A stretch of 64,000 nucleotides of DNA from Lyngbya aestuarii BL J (lineage in GTDB: Bacteria > Cyanobacteriota > Cyanobacteriia > Cyanobacteriales > Microcoleaceae): positions 1-64,000 of the forward strand of contig NZ_AUZM01000013.1 in NCBI RefSeq assembly GCF_000478195.2, given 5' to 3'. Under the pieces are notes generated by a model. The model ran no database searches. It had not been told where the DNA came from and saw nothing but the letters and a program-made list of their open reading frames with translations. The position numbers and the translations under genes are program-made. This document shows, piece by piece, positions 27,680 to 37,204 of the stretch (positions within the stretch are counted from its first letter, which is position 1; every line of letters begins with the position of its first letter).

Positions 27680-28120
27680 GTTGATCAAAACTTATCACAG
27701 TTATTCATTCAATCTTATCAATTCCCCTGTCACGAGATGGGGGATTTCTCATTCAAGCTCGATGTGATTGCCTGTATCACAGGTGAGATAGCATTGATCC
27801 TAAAACATTGGTACGATACCAGACTAAGTTTTTATCGGTTTTCATCTAAAATAAAACTTTAACTCAATTTCGTGCCATTGGAGCCACCCCAAGAGTTGCG
27901 GTTGCTGAAAATGGGCTTGGGTTGAGAGCCTGAAACCAATCGTCGGCTTTGTCTATTTAGAATCCTCTTTCCTTTAGGGAGAGGAGACATCAACTAAAGC
28001 GATGAGATCAAAGCGCTGAGAACGATTAACTCATCAATACCTCGATCAAGCCAAACCTATAAAAGAGCATCTACTGATCAAAATTAGGAATTTAGTCGGT
28101 TAATCATTAACCTCATAACA
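27680..28120. other. Intergenic region between sufS and the second LOV gene
   Basis: 441 bases without a supported gene. It holds a weak hairpin after sufS and a second small hairpin (CCTCTTTCC-TTTA-GGGAGAGG, about 27964-27984). No RNA gene was recognised, and no clear promoter pair was found for the downstream gene. Confidence 0.4.
27721..27745 (+). terminator. Weak terminator candidate after sufS
   Basis: ATTCCCC pairs with GGGGGAT (one G-T pair) around an 11-base loop, followed by TTCTC. The T-run is poor, so this is tentative, but its position 41 bases after the sufS stop is appropriate. Confidence 0.4.
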
Positions 28121-31100
28121 ATGCAAATTTTACGTCAGGTGAAAAAATATTTCCCTAGAAACTCTCTAAAAACTGAAACTATTTTGGGTCAAGCCGGGCT
28201 GGCGATGGTTGTCGGTTCGGGAATTTTGGGAACAACATTAATCCTATGGCAATTCATCCTCATTCAAGAGCCAATCACCCAGAGGGTACAATTGAGCTTA
28301 ACAAGCTTAACATTGGGACTCGGAATATTACTCGGAGCGATCGCCACTCGATTCATCTCTCAGCGAAAAGTTAACGCGGAATTAGAGACTCACTCCGAGA
28401 TCGATCCCGAACTTTCGACCACCCCGCCTCAGTGTCAACCTTTCATACAAGAACGCGATCGGTTTTTTAGCCTTTCCCTCGACTTACTCTGTATCACCAG
28501 TTTTGAGGGGTATTTTCAACGGGTCAATCCCGCTTTTGTCACCACACTGGGCTATACTGAAGCCGAACTCTTATCGGTTCCTCTGTGGGAATTTGTACAC
28601 CCAGACGATCAAGGCGCTACAAAAGCCGAACTTGCAAAGCTCGCTCAAGGTAAACCCTCATTTAACTTTGAAAACCGCTATCGTTGTCGCGATGGTGATT
28701 ATCGCTGGTTATCTTGGACTTCAGCGCCGTTTTTACAAGAAGGATTGTTGTATGCGGTTGCTCGGGATATCACTGAATATAAGCGTTCTGTGGCTCAATT
28801 ACAATCGCAGATCGCCCAACAAGCAACCGTTGCTGAACTGGGTCAATATGCACTTAGTCAAACCAACGTTGATCAATTATTGACTGAAATTGCCACTTTA
28901 ATTGCTCAGACTTTAAACGTTCACTTTGTCAAAATCTTAGAACTGTTACCCAATGGGTCTGCGTTACTGTTAAAAGCGGGAGTCGGTTGGTCGTCTGGAC
29001 TGGTGGGTTATGCTCATATTAGTACCGCTTCTCACTCTCACGCGGGCTACACTCTGGCTCAAAAGCAGCCTGTGGTGGTTGAAGATCTACGAGTTGAAAC
29101 CCGCTTTAAAGGTGAACCTCTGCTTCACAACCATCGCATCGTCAGTGGAATAAGCGTCATTATCGGTGAAGAAGACGAACCCTACGGCGTTTTAAGTATT
29201 TACAGTCGGACTCAACGCAGATTTAGTGGTGATGATATCCATTTTATTCAAGCGATCGCCAATATTATCGCCACTGCGATCGCCCGCCAGCAATCTACAG
29301 AAAGTCTGTATTTAATGGAACGGGCGATTAATGCCAGTAGCAACGGAATTATCATTACTGATGCGACGGAAATAGATAATCCGATTATTTATGTCAACGC
29401 GGGTTTTGAACAGATCACAGGCTACAGTTCAAAAGATGTTTTGGGGCGCAACTGTCGTTTGTTGCAGGGGCCAAAAACAGACTCCTCGGAAGTTGAACGC
29501 TTGAGAACCGCTCTTTTACAAGGTCGAGAATGTCGAGTGGTGATCCAAAATTATCGTCAAGATGGCCGTCTATTCTGGAATGATCTGCAAGTCGCTCCTG
29601 TTTTTAATGATCGCGGACATCTGACTCATTTTATTGGTATCCAGAACGATATCACTGAACGCTATGAAGCTCAAGAAGAAGTTCGTCAAACTCGTAATTT
29701 CCTCCAGACGATGATTGACCATTTACCTGTGGCGGTATTTGTCAAAGAAACTCATCGGGATCAGTTGGGGCGGTTTCGGTTGTGGAATAAAGCCTGTGAA
29801 CAGTTATTTGGCTTGAGTGCGGTTGAGGTTTTGGGAAAAACGGTTTATGATGTGTTTCCATCTGAACAAGCTGAATCTTTTCACCAACAAGATCAAGCGG
29901 TATTAGAAGCGGGTACGGTGTTGGATATTCCAGAAGAACGGGTGGAGACTCAAACCCTCGGCCAACGGATTTTGCATACGGTGAAGGTACCTTTACTCAA
30001 TCACTATCCTGATACTGAATATCTGCTTTGTATTGGTGAAGATATTACTAAACGCAAGCAAGCCGAAGACCAACTTCGTCATCATGCTTTTTATGATACT
30101 TTGACTGATCTTCCCAACCGGGCTTTGTTTTTGAATCGTTTGGCTCATTCTATCAAGCAGGTTCAACAGGCTTCTGGGGAATTGTTTGCGGTTTTGTTTT
30201 TGGATTTGGATAATTTTAAGCGTGTTAATGATAGTTTAGGACATCAGATTGGAGATCAATTATTGATTGCGATCGCTCGTCGGTTAGAAGGGTGTCTACG
30301 TTCAAGAGATACTCTGGCTCGACTCGGAGGCGATGAGTTTACGATTTTACTGGAACAGATAGAGGGTGTTACGGATGCGATCAAAGTCGCTCGTCATATT
30401 CATCAACAATTGATGCTTCCGTTTAATTTGAGTGGGAATGAGGTGTTTACCAATGTCAGTATTGGGATTGCTTTTAGTTGTTCTCGTCACGAACAGCATC
30501 CTGAAGAATTGCTGCGAAATGCAGACTTAGCGATGTATCGGGCGAAGGAGATGGGAAAAGGGGCTTATGCGGTGTTTGATACTAGAATGCACCGACAGGC
30601 GGTAGAACGGTTGCAGCTTGAAACTCAACTCAGACGAGCATTGGAACTCAACGAGTTTCAAGTTTATTATCAACCGATTGTCTCGATTACAACCGGGGAG
30701 GTGATCGGTTTTGAAGCGCTGATTCGTTGGTTGAATCCCTATAAGGGTTTTATTTCTCCGGCTTTGTTTATTCCGGTGGCTGAAGAAATGGGGTTAATTG
30801 GTAAGATTGGTCAGTGGGTACTCGCATCAGCCTGTGAACAATTGCAGGTTTGGCGCCAACAGTTTCCTCGGTTAAAGAATCTGACTGTGAGTGTTAATCT
30901 GTCGAGTAAACAGTTACGAGAACCGGATTTATTAGAGCAGATTGATCGGGTTTTAACCCAAACCGGTTTACCGAGTCATTGTCTCAAGTTGGAGATTACT
31001 GAAAGTTTGTTGATCGACAATTATGATCAGGCTCTGAAGATTCTTCGTCAAATTAAAGCTCGGAATATTCAGTTGAGTTTGGATGATTTTGGGACGGGTT

Positions 31101-31411
31101 ATTCGTCTTTGAGTTATTTACATCGTTTCCCGATTAATACTTTGAAAATTGATCGTTCTTTTGTAAAAAGGCTTAAGCCCAATTCTGAAAATACCGCGAT
31201 TATTAAAGCGATTTTGCGGCTTGCTAATGCCTTAGAAATGAATACGATTGCTGAAGGGATTGAAACTGTTTTTCAGTTGGAAAAGCTCAAGGGTTTGGGC
31301 TGTGAATATGGACAGGGACATTTGTTTTCTAAAGCTTTAGATGCTCAAAATATTACTCATCTTCTCAGTATTATTCAACGTTCATTGACTGAGGCAAATT
31401 CTGCTCATTGA
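28121..31411 (+). CDS. Membrane PAS-GAF-LOV-PAS-GGDEF-EAL cyclic-di-GMP enzyme
   Basis: This 1,096-residue protein has two N-terminal membrane spans (about 25-48 and 60-80) with almost no external loop. PAS (115-215), GAF (235-390), LOV (395-515), PAS (525-645), GGDEF (650-810) and EAL (840-1085) domains follow. The LOV motif GRNCRLLQ contains Cys445, with NYRQDGRLFWN and FIGIQ downstream, so a functional flavin photoreceptor is predicted. GGDEF is at 736-740 with RSRD as I-site; EAL is at 865-867 with DDFGTGYSS and AEGIE intact. The last EAL motif is QGHLFSKA rather than QGYLFSKP. It is a close paralogue of the genes at 18.1 and 31.9 kb; membrane anchoring is its main difference from the former. 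Confidence 0.9.
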   Translation: MQILRQVKKYFPRNSLKTETILGQAGLAMVVGSGILGTTLILWQFILIQEPITQRVQLSLTSLTLGLGILLGAIATRFISQRKVNAELETHSEIDPELSTTPPQCQPFIQERDRFFSLSLDLLCITSFEGYFQRVNPAFVTTLGYTEAELLSVPLWEFVHPDDQGATKAELAKLAQGKPSFNFENRYRCRDGDYRWLSWTSAPFLQEGLLYAVARDITEYKRSVAQLQSQIAQQATVAELGQYALSQTNVDQLLTEIATLIAQTLNVHFVKILELLPNGSALLLKAGVGWSSGLVGYAHISTASHSHAGYTLAQKQPVVVEDLRVETRFKGEPLLHNHRIVSGISVIIGEEDEPYGVLSIYSRTQRRFSGDDIHFIQAIANIIATAIARQQSTESLYLMERAINASSNGIIITDATEIDNPIIYVNAGFEQITGYSSKDVLGRNCRLLQGPKTDSSEVERLRTALLQGRECRVVIQNYRQDGRLFWNDLQVAPVFNDRGHLTHFIGIQNDITERYEAQEEVRQTRNFLQTMIDHLPVAVFVKETHRDQLGRFRLWNKACEQLFGLSAVEVLGKTVYDVFPSEQAESFHQQDQAVLEAGTVLDIPEERVETQTLGQRILHTVKVPLLNHYPDTEYLLCIGEDITKRKQAEDQLRHHAFYDTLTDLPNRALFLNRLAHSIKQVQQASGELFAVLFLDLDNFKRVNDSLGHQIGDQLLIAIARRLEGCLRSRDTLARLGGDEFTILLEQIEGVTDAIKVARHIHQQLMLPFNLSGNEVFTNVSIGIAFSCSRHEQHPEELLRNADLAMYRAKEMGKGAYAVFDTRMHRQAVERLQLETQLRRALELNEFQVYYQPIVSITTGEVIGFEALIRWLNPYKGFISPALFIPVAEEMGLIGKIGQWVLASACEQLQVWRQQFPRLKNLTVSVNLSSKQLREPDLLEQIDRVLTQTGLPSHCLKLEITESLLIDNYDQALKILRQIKARNIQLSLDDFGTGYSSLSYLHRFPINTLKIDRSFVKRLKPNSENTAIIKAILRLANALEMNTIAEGIETVFQLEKLKGLGCEYGQGHLFSKALDAQNITHLLSIIQRSLTEANSAH

Positions 31412-31869
31412 TGAATGGTTTTTATTGAATTTTGTAAATTTTGATTACAAAGTATCAACTTATTGATCTTGATCTCTCTCTGGGCTTTAAATAAGTTTTG
31501 TTGATTCGTTGATCGTTTCAATTGGAGTCAGAGTACCGATTTTCTCTCATCTCTTATCCGGGTGACACAGGAGTTCTTTCTACTTCCTAAAAGTTTAATT
31601 TATTCGACAAACTCTATTTATATGTTACAATATTAGAAGTAGATCTTAGGGGTAATCTTTAACCTTTAAGCAAATTAAATTTGATTGAGACAGTTGGATA
31701 CAACCGTTTAAACTCTATACTTCTCTATTGCTTCAGTCTGTATAAATCAATTTTATTTATTCGTTAATTTCAATTAACAAGTCTATTCTAATCTATAATT
31801 AAGTTAATATTCAGATTGGGTAAGATCAAAAACTATAGTCTCCTAAATTCAGGTCAGGGGTTAATTAAT
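31412..31869. other. AT-rich intergenic region between the second and third LOV-type genes
   Basis: 458 AT-rich bases separate two paralogous signalling genes on the same strand. No gene, palindrome or clear promoter was recognised. The size suggests the third gene has its own promoter. The frame also opens at a TTG at 31816, but the ATG at 31870 is preferred. Confidence 0.4.
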
Positions 31870-34800
31870 ATGTCAGATTTGAATTTTCTAAAATCGGTAA
31901 AAAAAATATTGTCTTCTGCTTTAGCAGCTAGTTTGATTCTCGGTGCAACGTTGATCTTCTGGCAAAATTTAAAGCAAGAGAAAAAAGCAGAATTTGAATA
32001 CAATACTCAACTCACGAAAATACATCTAAAAATAGAACTCCAAGATAAAATTAAAGATCGAGTTCTTCTCCTCAATCAAATCAGCAAACAATGGCATTTT
32101 AATCCTCCCTCCCGTCTAGAGCGAGAAGCTCAAGCCCGTTTGTTTTTAACAAATACTACAGGCTATCAAGCCATAATTTGGACGGAGAAAGATACAAATA
32201 AAAATAATAATCTGATTATCTCGAAGGCCAACAGTGAAATTCCTCCAAAAGACTTAGAATTAGCGGTAGCTGAAGGGGGAAAAATTGCTCAAATAAGCAT
32301 ACAACAATCTGATCAGTTGATTGTTAAACCTCTAATTGATACTCTTTTTAAAGAGCAGTTATTACTGGTTATTATTCCTGATTTTGAGCAAGATGAACTG
32401 CAAGAAACAACTCTTGGTATTTTAAGTGTAAATGATTGTTTGAATGAGATAAAAATACAAACGATTGATGAATATATCAACTTCCCTTTTACTGCAACTG
32501 ATCACAATGATCAGACGGTGATTTGGACATTTGTTAATCCCAACCAAACGGAATGGATTCAAGACATTGATCAAGAGCTAGATCAACAAGTTCAGGAATT
32601 GCAGATCGCCTCAAATCTAACCCGACTCACCACTCAAAACACGCCTCTTTCTGATCTGTTATTAGGAGGTGGAATGACGATTTCTTTATTAGCAGGAATC
32701 AGTACGTTTCTGGCTCAAACCTCTAGAGAAAAAAACAAACAACTCAATCAAATCAATCAAGATTTATCTGAGGAAATTCACCTAAGAGAAGCTGCCCTTC
32801 ATCAATATCAAAAAGTCGAACAAGAACGGGATTGCTTATTTTTACTCTCCCCAGATTTATTGTGTATAGCCGGATTCGATAGCTGCTTCAAGCGAATTAA
32901 CCCCTGTTTTGAAACCACACTGGGCTACACGCAAGCTCAACTTTTAGCTCAACCTCTGGTCACATGGGTACATCCAGAAGATCGAGCAGAAACCCTGATC
33001 AAATGGCAAGAATTATTAACCGGAAAATCCATTCAATTTGAAAACCGCTATCGCTGTCAAGATGATTCCTATATCTGGTTATCATGGAAAGCAACTCCCA
33101 GTCTAGAAACGAATTTAGTCTATGCAGTCGCTCGCAATATTACTCACCGTAAACAAGTTGAAGCCTTACTTCGTAGTCGAGTTCATCAACAGGCGAGTGT
33201 GGCTCAATTGGGTCAATCTGCTTTAACTCAAACCTCACTCAATGAGTTATTTACCGAAGCGGTGACTCTGATGGCGGAAGTTCTCGAAGTCGAGTATACC
33301 AAAGTCCTAGAGCTATTACCCGACGGTCAAACCTTGCGATTACGGGCGGGAGTCGGTTGGTTAGAGGGACTGGTGGGAACCGCAACAGTGGGGACGGAAA
33401 TAAACTCTCAAGCGGGTTATACTTTGCTCAGTCGTGAACCTATAATTGTTGAAGATTTACGCACAGAAACTCGGTTTAACGGGCCTGCTTTACTGCGCGA
33501 TCATCACGTGATTAGCGGAATGAGTGTGATGATTCGCCTCAAAGATCGAATTTTTGGAGTTTTGGGAGCGCATACCCGCAGCAAACAATTCTTTAGTCAA
33601 GATGATGTTAACTTTCTACAAGCGATCGCCAATATTCTAGCAACAGCGGTAGAACAGGTTCAGTCTACTGAACGTTTACAGCTATTAGAACGGGCGATTA
33701 ATTCTGCTAGTAATGGGATTATTATTACCGATCCAAACCAACCTGATAATCCGATTATTTATGCGAATTCTGCTGTTGAAAGGATCACAGGCTTTGCTAC
33801 TTCAGAAATTATTGGTCGTAACCCTCGGTTTTTTCAGCAAAATAACCGTAATCAACCGGGGATTGATGAATTAAGAAAAGCGATTGAACAGGCTCGCGAA
33901 TGTAATGTCATTTTACAAAATTACCGTCTTGATGGAACTCTGATTTGGATTGAACTTTATATCTCGCCTGTATTTAATGATGTTGGAGAGCTAACTCATT
34001 TTATTGGGGTTCAAAATAATATTACCGAACGCCGACAAACAGAAGTAGCTTTACAAGCTTCAGAGGCTCGTTTGCGGGGAATTTTAGATATTGCTCAAGA
34101 TGGGATTATTTCGATTGATCAACAAGATAGAATTCAACTGTTTAATCAAGGTGCGGAACAAATTTTTGGATATTCCTCAGAAACAGTGATTGGTCAGCCT
34201 TTAGACCTTTTAATTCCTCAACAGTATCTTCAAACGTATTATTCAGAAAATCTTGATCAGTCTTTGAATAAACCATTAGAAATTATCGGTCGTCGTCAAA
34301 ATGGAACTGAGTTTCCGGCAGAGGCTTCTGTTTCTAAATTGGAGTTAGCAGAGGGAATATTTTTTACTATTATTTTGCGTGATATTAGCAACCGCAAGCA
34401 AGCTGAGATAGATCTGTTAGAGAGTCAAAACCGTCTGAGTACAATTGTTACGGCAATATCTGATGCGTTAATTGTGGTTGATTCTGATGGAATTATTCGT
34501 TTTATTAATCCGGCGGCGGAGTCTTTGTTTAACCGTTCTCATTCAGAGCTATTGGGCTACTGGTTTGGTTCGTTATATGGGAAACTGGGTGAAGCAACGG
34601 AAGTTAATATTGTAGATATTAAAGGAAACTTGAGCATGGCAGAAATGCAAGTGGTGAACATTATTTGGGAGGGTAAACCTGCAACTTTAGCTTCTCTGCG
34701 AAATGTCACTGAACGTTATCAAGCGATGCAACAAGTTCAGCAAACTCGTAATTTTCTCCAAACTTTAATTGATCACTTACCTGTTGCAGTCTTTGTGAAA

Positions 34801-36840
34801 GAAGGGAAATCTGAACAATTTGGGCAGTTCACATTTTGGAATAAAACCAGTGAAAAATTATTTGGGTTAACCAGCGAACAAGTAATCGGAAAAACGGTAC
34901 ATGAGTTGTTTCCGCCTGAGCAAGCTACACGGATGATTCAACAAGATCAAGAAGCGTTTAACTGGGGATTGATGCTTGATATTTCCGAAGAAATTGTTCA
35001 GAGTAATAGTTTAGGAAATCGTATTTTACATACGGTGAAAGTACCGCTTTATGATGATGAAATGGAACCGGAACATTTGCTGTGTATTTGTGAAGATATC
35101 ACCGAACGTCAGCAAGCGGAAGCTCAATTACGAGAAAATGAACAGTTTTTACAAAGTATTTATCAAGGGGCGGCTGTTTCTATTTTTGTGGTTGATGTTT
35201 TAGAAAATGGAGACTTTCGTTATGTCGGTTTAAATCCGATTCACGAACAGCTTACCCAATTCACAACTACACAACTGAAAGGAAAAACACCCGAACAGAT
35301 TTTACCGCCTTCCTATGCTAAAGTTGTACGTCAACACTATATCGATTGCGTCACAGCTAAAAAGACAATTAGCTACGAAGAAATGATGCCCTTTCAAGAG
35401 AGTATTTCTTATTGGCTGACTCAGCTTACCCCGATTTGCGATCGCAATGATCACATTTTTAGAATTGTAGGAACCAGTATTAATATTACAGAACGCAAGT
35501 TAGCCGAAGAAAAACTGCGTCATAATGCCTATCACGATTCTTTAACCAACTTACCCAATCGAGCCTTTTTTATGGAGCGTTTGCAGGAAGCAATTCACCA
35601 AGTTAAAATTCAAGAAGAATATTTATTTGCCGTTTTGTTTTTTGATTTAGATGATTTCAAATATATTAATGATAGCCTCGGACACGCCGTTGGAGATCAA
35701 CTATTAATCGCTCTCACCTCTCGCCTCAAAAGCTGCTTACGAAAAACTGATATTTTAGCCCGTTTTGGGGGAGATGAATTTACAATTTTGTTAGGAGGAA
35801 TTCAACAAATTGATCAAGTTATTAAAGTTGCTCAAAGTATTCAACAGGAATTAAACTTACCGTTTGTGTTAGGGAGTCATCAAGTTTTTACCAATGCTAG
35901 TATTGGGATTGCGTTAGTCACGGCTGACTATCAACACCCTGAAGAAATATTACGGGATGCTGATATTGCGATGTATTCAGCAAAAGCGCAAGGACAAGGA
36001 AAATCAGCAATTTTTAATCGTCAGATGCACTTAAAAATGCTTGAACGCCTCCAACTTGAAACTGATTTACGTCAAGCAATTGAACAAAAACAATTTCAGG
36101 TTTATTATCAACCGATAGTTTGTTTAAAAACTCATAAAATCACTGGATTTGAAGCCTTAATTCGCTGGCAACATCCCGATGGTAATTGGATTTCTCCTGC
36201 TAAGTTTATTCCGATTACTGAGATCACTGGACTGATTGTAGAAATTGGTCAATGGGTGTTATATCAGGCTTGTTTACAAATGAAAACTTGGCACGAACAG
36301 TTTCCTGATTTCCCGAATTTAACAATCAGTGTGAATTTATCAGGGCGTCAGTTGCGAGAACCCGATTTAGTCGATAAAATTGATGATATTCTCCAAGAAA
36401 CAGGTTTAAAACATGACTGTCTCAAGCTAGAAATTACTGAAAGTATGTTAATGGATAATCCATCTGCGGTTAAAACTCTATTGAAGCAGATCAAATATCG
36501 TCAAATCAAACTCAGTTTAGATGATTTTGGCACAGGTTATTCTTCATTAAGTTATTTACATAGTTTTCCGATTGATACACTCAAAATTGATCGGGCGTTT
36601 GTGGTTCATGCTAATTCGGAATTTAAAAATAAAGCCATTACCCAAGCGATTGTTACTCTCGCCCAGAGTTTAGGAATGGAAGTCATTGCCGAAGGAATTG
36701 AAACCACAGATCAATTAGAACAACTCAAACAGTTAAAATGTGAATTTGGACAAGGTTACTTTTTCTCCAAACCCCTCGCCCAAGCTGACATTGAAAAGTT
36801 GCTTCAATCTACTCAAAAACTCCCCATAGAAAAACAATAA
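31870..36840 (+). CDS. Membrane multi-PAS GGDEF-EAL protein with cysteine-less LOV-like domain
   Basis: This 1,656-residue protein starts at the ATG preceded by TCAGGGG; an upstream TTG at 31816 lies before the first membrane helix and is less likely. Two membrane spans (about 15-35 and 260-280) enclose a 225-residue external CHASE-like sensor. A PAS (about 320-420), GAF (440-590), LOV-like domain (600-720), four further PAS domains (to about 1210), GGDEF (1215-1380) and EAL (1405-1650) follow. In the LOV-like domain the motif reads GRNPRFFQ: Pro652 replaces the photoactive Cys. The FWN Asn is also lost (reads WIEL), while the NYRLDG Asn and FIGVQ Gln remain. GGDEF 1300-1304, RKTD I-site, EAL 1428-1430 and DDFGTGYSS are intact. 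It is the largest of three paralogues here. Confidence 0.9.
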   Translation: MSDLNFLKSVKKILSSALAASLILGATLIFWQNLKQEKKAEFEYNTQLTKIHLKIELQDKIKDRVLLLNQISKQWHFNPPSRLEREAQARLFLTNTTGYQAIIWTEKDTNKNNNLIISKANSEIPPKDLELAVAEGGKIAQISIQQSDQLIVKPLIDTLFKEQLLLVIIPDFEQDELQETTLGILSVNDCLNEIKIQTIDEYINFPFTATDHNDQTVIWTFVNPNQTEWIQDIDQELDQQVQELQIASNLTRLTTQNTPLSDLLLGGGMTISLLAGISTFLAQTSREKNKQLNQINQDLSEEIHLREAALHQYQKVEQERDCLFLLSPDLLCIAGFDSCFKRINPCFETTLGYTQAQLLAQPLVTWVHPEDRAETLIKWQELLTGKSIQFENRYRCQDDSYIWLSWKATPSLETNLVYAVARNITHRKQVEALLRSRVHQQASVAQLGQSALTQTSLNELFTEAVTLMAEVLEVEYTKVLELLPDGQTLRLRAGVGWLEGLVGTATVGTEINSQAGYTLLSREPIIVEDLRTETRFNGPALLRDHHVISGMSVMIRLKDRIFGVLGAHTRSKQFFSQDDVNFLQAIANILATAVEQVQSTERLQLLERAINSASNGIIITDPNQPDNPIIYANSAVERITGFATSEIIGRNPRFFQQNNRNQPGIDELRKAIEQARECNVILQNYRLDGTLIWIELYISPVFNDVGELTHFIGVQNNITERRQTEVALQASEARLRGILDIAQDGIISIDQQDRIQLFNQGAEQIFGYSSETVIGQPLDLLIPQQYLQTYYSENLDQSLNKPLEIIGRRQNGTEFPAEASVSKLELAEGIFFTIILRDISNRKQAEIDLLESQNRLSTIVTAISDALIVVDSDGIIRFINPAAESLFNRSHSELLGYWFGSLYGKLGEATEVNIVDIKGNLSMAEMQVVNIIWEGKPATLASLRNVTERYQAMQQVQQTRNFLQTLIDHLPVAVFVKEGKSEQFGQFTFWNKTSEKLFGLTSEQVIGKTVHELFPPEQATRMIQQDQEAFNWGLMLDISEEIVQSNSLGNRILHTVKVPLYDDEMEPEHLLCICEDITERQQAEAQLRENEQFLQSIYQGAAVSIFVVDVLENGDFRYVGLNPIHEQLTQFTTTQLKGKTPEQILPPSYAKVVRQHYIDCVTAKKTISYEEMMPFQESISYWLTQLTPICDRNDHIFRIVGTSINITERKLAEEKLRHNAYHDSLTNLPNRAFFMERLQEAIHQVKIQEEYLFAVLFFDLDDFKYINDSLGHAVGDQLLIALTSRLKSCLRKTDILARFGGDEFTILLGGIQQIDQVIKVAQSIQQELNLPFVLGSHQVFTNASIGIALVTADYQHPEEILRDADIAMYSAKAQGQGKSAIFNRQMHLKMLERLQLETDLRQAIEQKQFQVYYQPIVCLKTHKITGFEALIRWQHPDGNWISPAKFIPITEITGLIVEIGQWVLYQACLQMKTWHEQFPDFPNLTISVNLSGRQLREPDLVDKIDDILQETGLKHDCLKLEITESMLMDNPSAVKTLLKQIKYRQIKLSLDDFGTGYSSLSYLHSFPIDTLKIDRAFVVHANSEFKNKAITQAIVTLAQSLGMEVIAEGIETTDQLEQLKQLKCEFGQGYFFSKPLAQADIEKLLQSTQKLPIEKQ

Positions 36841-37204
36841 ACTCAAAAAACAGAATCAACTTTAGCCGCCTAAATTCCAATCTGTTCAACAGCAAAGCAT
36901 CCGCTAATTCACCCCATAAATTCCAGCAGAGCGGGGAGTTTGAGAGTTTAGTTCCACCCAAAGTTAGGAAGTTAGGGGGTAAAATCATACCCATAATCAA
37001 CAACACCTGATATTTAAAGTTTTGTGTATTATTGACAATTTTGGCATGGCATAGGGTAGGATTTGAGCCAGAACAAGAGATCAGGTGCAAACTCAGAAAT
37101 ATAGAGCAAAAACAGTTAATCTTTCTTCTCATTTTCTGCGTTGAAAGGTGATATTGCTTGTTACTGAAAACCATTGTCTGTTGTCATTGTGGGGGAGTGT
37201 AATC
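36841..37204. other. Intergenic region upstream of the haemagglutinin-CHAT gene
   Basis: 364 bases. It contains one candidate promoter and no recognisable RNA gene. An open frame on the minus strand across this region is not supported: it overlaps the end of the GGDEF-EAL gene and has no family features. Confidence 0.4.
37031..37061 (+). promoter_or_regulatory. Candidate promoter of the haemagglutinin-CHAT gene
   Basis: A perfect TTGACA (37031-37036) is followed after 19 bases by TAGGAT (37056-37061). The spacer is longer than ideal. It would give a leader of roughly 135 bases before the ATG at 37205. Confidence 0.35.

Noticed and set aside
31816-31869. TTG start for the third LOV-type protein
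   Set aside because: The extra 18 residues precede a membrane helix with no conservation signal, and the ATG at 31870 has a G-rich ribosome site.
36809-37174. Minus-strand open frame before the exoprotein gene
   Set aside because: It overlaps the end of the GGDEF-EAL gene, has no recognisable domain and covers the likely promoter region.
37148-37204. GTG start for the exoprotein
   Set aside because: It would put 19 residues before a clean signal peptide. The ATG at 37205 gives a normal one.
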